Part shown: piece after piece, positions 6,091-8,505 of the stretch
Layout: each line of letters begins with the position of its first letter
Position numbering within the stretch: position 1 is the first letter of the stretch
Assembly: GCA_021827245.1 (NCBI GenBank)
Contig: JAKAWN010000299.1
Span: 1 to 8,505, forward strand
Reading direction: 5' to 3'
Length of the DNA stretch: 8,505 nucleotides
From: Acidobacteriota bacterium
Lineage (GTDB): Bacteria; Acidobacteriota; Terriglobia; UBA7540
Program-made: the position numbers and the translations under genes
Notes under the pieces: generated by a model
The model's input: only the letters and a program-made list of their open reading frames with translations
Told to the model about the DNA's origin: nothing
Databases searched by the model: none

Positions 6091-6899
6091 CTACTGAAAA
6101 TCTGAAAGAAGCGGTTAAGGAGAAGTACGGGCAAGCAGCCAAACAAGCGATAGCCGGAAAGAAATCATGTTGTGGTCCGAGAGCCGGGAATTCCGATCCC
6201 ATCACCATCAACCTCTACAATCCCAGCCAGACAAGGCAAATACCTGAGGAAGCGGTGCTGGCTTCGCTCGGCTGCGGAAACCCTACGGCGTTGGCCCGGC
6301 TCAGCCCCGGCGAGGTCGTGCTTGACCTGGGATCGGGTGGAGGGATTGACGTCCTCCTCTCCGCCAAACGAGTGGCACCTTCCGGCAAAGCTTACGGATT
6401 GGACATGACGGATGAGATGCTCGAGTTGGCAAAGCAAAACCAGGCGAAAGCGGGCATTACCAACGCAGAGTTCCTGAAAGGCGAAATCGAGGACATTCCG
6501 CTGCCGGATAACACTGTGGACGTGGTCATCTCGAATTGTGTCATTAACCTTTCGGCAGACAAGTCGAGTGTCATGCGGGAAGTGTTTCGGGTACTGAAGC
6601 CGGGCGGCCGGTTGGCTGTCTCTGACATCGTCGTCCGCGGCGAAGTCCCCGCCGACATCCGGCGCAACATGGAGCTCTGGGTAGGTTGCGTCGCCGGGGC
6701 TTTGAGCGAATCTGAATACAAGACCCTGTTGGCGGCTGCGGGATTTGACGAGATTGGGATTGAGCCGACCCGCATTTACCGCGCCGAGGATGCGCGACAG
6801 TTCCTGACGGGACAGGGCCTGGATGTGGATTCGCTCGCTTCGAAGATCGACGGCAAATTCATCAGCGCGTTCATTCGGGCGCGCAAGCCACTATCGTGA
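6087..6899 (+). CDS. arsM: Arsenite S-adenosylmethionine methyltransferase
   Basis: ArsM moves methyl groups from S-adenosylmethionine to arsenite in the cytosol, giving methylated and eventually volatile arsenicals. The 270-residue length fits bacterial ArsM. Seen in the sequence: an N-terminal C-C-G (C28, C29) typical of these enzymes; class I SAM-binding motif V-L-D-L-G-S-G-G-G at 78-86; the acidic end of the next strand at D106; and S-N-C-V-I-N-L-S at 149-156. C63 (L-G-C-G-N-P), C151 and C201 (W-V-G-C-V-A-G-A-L) correspond to the three arsenite-binding cysteines of characterised ArsM (C72, C174, C224 in the algal enzyme). All are present, so activity is expected. The ATG overlaps the arsR stop by ATGA, with a weak purine-rich sequence (AAAGGGAAAG) upstream, suggesting translational coupling to arsR. 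acr3 follows after 39 bases. Confidence 0.94.
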   Translation: MTTENLKEAVKEKYGQAAKQAIAGKKSCCGPRAGNSDPITINLYNPSQTRQIPEEAVLASLGCGNPTALARLSPGEVVLDLGSGGGIDVLLSAKRVAPSGKAYGLDMTDEMLELAKQNQAKAGITNAEFLKGEIEDIPLPDNTVDVVISNCVINLSADKSSVMREVFRVLKPGGRLAVSDIVVRGEVPADIRRNMELWVGCVAGALSESEYKTLLAAAGFDEIGIEPTRIYRAEDARQFLTGQGLDVDSLASKIDGKFISAFIRARKPLS

Positions 6900-6938
6900 G
6901 CCTCCGAAACCTCATGATCTATTGAAACAAGGACGATA

Positions 6939-8021
6939 ATGAGCACACATCTCAGCCGCAAACTCTCGTTCCTTGATCGTTATCTGACGCTTTGGATTTT
7001 TCTGGCTATGGCAGCCGGGATTGCCGCCGGGGACTTACTGCCGGGCTTTGTGCGCCTTGTGATGAGGTTCCAGCACGGCACCACATCCATCCCACTTGCC
7101 GTCGGGCTCATCCTCATGATGTACCCGCCGCTCGCCAAGGTCCGATACGAGGAAATGGGCAAAGTGTTCCAGAATCGCAAAGTGCTGCTGCTCTCACTGT
7201 TCGAGAACTGGATTATCGGGCCTATCCTGATGTTTGTGCTGGCGATTGTGTTTCTCCGCGGTTATCCGGGGTACATGGCCGGACTTATCATTATCGGCCT
7301 CGCTCGCTGCATTGCCATGGTCATTGTTTGGAACGAACTGGCCAAGGGTGATACGGATTACGCGGCAGGACTGGTAGCCTTCAATTCTGTTTTCCAGGTG
7401 TTGTTCTATTCTGTATACGCCTGGATTTTCATCACCGTGCTCCCTCGATGGTTTGGCCTGAAAGGGACCGTCGTCGACATTTCGATCGGCGAGATTGCAC
7501 GCAGCGTATTTTTCTACCTGGGCATCCCTTTTCTCGCTGGAGTAATCACGCGTTTCACGCTGATCCGTGCGCGCGGCCACAAGTGGTATGAAAACGAGTT
7601 TGTGCCGCGCATCAGCCCGCTGACGCTCGCTGCCCTGCTGTTTACAATCGTGATCATGTTTTCCCTGAAAGGGAACGCCATTCTCAGCCTTCCGCTTGAC
7701 GTCATGCGCATCGCAATTCCGCTTCTGATCTACTTCGTTGTCATGTTTCTGGTCTCCTTCTGGATGGGCCACAAGGTTGGGGCAGATTACAGCCACACGG
7801 CAACGCTTTCTTTCACAGCAGCGAGCAACAATTTCGAGCTGGCCATCGCGGTTGCCGTCGCAGTGTTCGGAATCCATTCCGGAGCCGCTTTTGCCGCGGT
7901 GATCGGCCCGCTCGTTGAGGTGCCCGTAATGATCACGCTCGTCAATGTGTCCTTAAGTTTCCAGCGCCAATATTTCGCTGCCCGCATCGCCGACGGCCAG
8001 CTTGTCGCAGAGGAACGATGA
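6939..8021 (+). CDS. acr3: Arsenite efflux permease of the ACR3 family
   Basis: This 360-residue inner-membrane protein exports As(III), probably driven by the proton motive force. About ten hydrophobic segments are visible, near 14-32, 50-66, 82-106, 112-131, 142-168, 186-207, 227-243, 256-276, 286-310 and 316-340, as expected for ACR3. C124, in the fourth segment ([16 protein letters not shown]), and E300, in the ninth ([10 protein letters not shown]), are 176 residues apart. That is the spacing of the essential Cys129 and Glu305 of Corynebacterium glutamicum Acr3. The G-P-L-V-E-V-P-V signature is at 323-330. It is unrelated to the ArsB pump, and no ArsA ATPase is encoded nearby. The ATG is supported by AAGGA five bases upstream (6929-6933). 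Its TGA overlaps the arsC ATG, so efflux pump and arsenate reductase are probably made together. Confidence 0.95.
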   Translation: MSTHLSRKLSFLDRYLTLWIFLAMAAGIAAGDLLPGFVRLVMRFQHGTTSIPLAVGLILMMYPPLAKVRYEEMGKVFQNRKVLLLSLFENWIIGPILMFVLAIVFLRGYPGYMAGLIIIGLARCIAMVIVWNELAKGDTDYAAGLVAFNSVFQVLFYSVYAWIFITVLPRWFGLKGTVVDISIGEIARSVFFYLGIPFLAGVITRFTLIRARGHKWYENEFVPRISPLTLAALLFTIVIMFSLKGNAILSLPLDVMRIAIPLLIYFVVMFLVSFWMGHKVGADYSHTATLSFTAASNNFELAIAVAVAVFGIHSGAAFAAVIGPLVEVPVMITLVNVSLSFQRQYFAARIADGQLVAEER

Positions 8022-8500
8022 GCATGCGGGTTCTGATTCTGTGCACGGGGAATTCGGCGCGCAGCCAGATGGCAGAAGGGCTGCTGCGCCATGAGACAGG
8101 AACAGCCTGCGAAGTCTTCAGCGCGGGGATAGAGCCCACGCGCGTGCGCCCGGAAGCCATCGCGGTGATGAAGGAAGCTGGAATCGACATTTCCGGCCAC
8201 TATTCAAAGTCGGTAAATGAGTTTCTGGGCAGGGATTTCACTCACGTCATCACGGTCTGCGACAATGCCCGCGAGAGCTGCCCCGTTTTCCCGGCGGGAC
8301 CTCAACGCATCCATTGGAGCATCGAAGATCCGGCAGCAGTTGAAGGCAGCGAAGAAGAGCGCCTGAGTGCCTTTCGACGGGCGAGGAATGAATTACAGAA
8401 AAGGCTTCAGGCCTTCATCCGGGTGGGCGTGATGCTGGTGACCGCCCGCTTCGACTTTTCCCGCACGAGACCGGTGACGCTGGACATCGAGCAGAGCTGA
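8018..8500 (+). CDS. arsC: Arsenate reductase, thioredoxin-coupled (LMW phosphatase-like) type
   Basis: ArsC reduces arsenate to arsenite in the cytosol, supplying the substrate of Acr3 and ArsM. The P-loop C-T-G-N-S-A-R-S begins at C9. C81 and C88 complete the redox triad; the spacings (72 and 7) equal those of C10, C82 and C89 in the staphylococcal pI258 enzyme, which is recycled by thioredoxin. D104-P105 (I-E-D-P) is the expected catalytic acid loop. At 160 residues it is longer than the usual roughly 130-140: similarity to the family fades near residue 135, and the last 26 residues ([10 protein letters not shown] and onward) look foreign. The ATG at 8018 overlaps the acr3 stop (ATGA). An in-frame ATG at 8024 would give M-R-V-L-I-L-C-T, a more usual N-terminus, and is better spaced (9 bases) from AGAGGA at 8009-8014. 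Either start is possible. Confidence 0.92.
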   Translation: MSMRVLILCTGNSARSQMAEGLLRHETGTACEVFSAGIEPTRVRPEAIAVMKEAGIDISGHYSKSVNEFLGRDFTHVITVCDNARESCPVFPAGPQRIHWSIEDPAAVEGSEEERLSAFRRARNELQKRLQAFIRVGVMLVTARFDFSRTRPVTLDIEQS

Positions 8501-8505
8501 GGCAG

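Noticed and set aside
7194..7877. 227-codon minus-strand open frame
   Set aside because: It is antisense to acr3. Its highly charged, Asp/Arg/His-rich translation is typical of the complement of a membrane-protein gene.

Overview
The window looks like an accessory stretch of a bacterial chromosome, probably from the Acidobacteriota (Solibacter/Bryobacter-like) or a similar soil lineage. That assignment is an inference. It rests on moderate GC content, two Tat-exported proteins resembling hypothetical glycosyl hydrolases, a nearby IS630-type insertion sequence, and an arsR-arsM-acr3-arsC operon. No rRNA or other phylogenetic marker is present. I saw no tRNA, CRISPR array, integrase or replication gene.

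Layout: (1) Positions 1-228 are the right end of an IS630-family element: the last 69 codons of its transposase and the terminal bases, ending at a CTAG/TA target-type junction. (2) Positions 226-4073 carry two minus-strand genes in tandem, probably one operon. Both encode Tat-signal proteins with a TIM-barrel glycosidase-like domain and a Cys-x-Cys-x2-Cys motif like the zinc site of GH42 beta-galactosidases. The downstream gene ends exactly at the IS junction, and the IS supplies the third base of its stop codon. (3) Positions 4074-4767 hold no recognisable gene. They contain a candidate promoter for the minus-strand pair, a 9-bp inverted repeat, and possibly decayed coding sequence. (4) Positions 4768-5418 encode a YiiM-like MOSC protein. 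(5) Positions 5419-5709 are a spacer with the arsR promoter at its right end. (6) Positions 5710-8500 are a compact plus-strand arsenic operon.

The arsenic operon forms one pathway. ArsC reduces arsenate to arsenite, Acr3 expels arsenite, ArsM methylates arsenite, and ArsR represses the operon until arsenite binds. arsR/arsM and acr3/arsC each overlap by an ATGA, which suggests translational coupling. The arsR promoter (TTGACA, 17-nt spacer, AATACT) places the predicted transcript start on or next to the ATG, so the arsR message is probably leaderless.

The core functions are recognisable rather than new. The points most worth a second look are the leaderless arsR start with repeats over the promoter, the ArsR cysteine arrangement, the C-terminal extension of ArsC, the IS junction at a stop codon, and the unassigned glycosidase-like pair.
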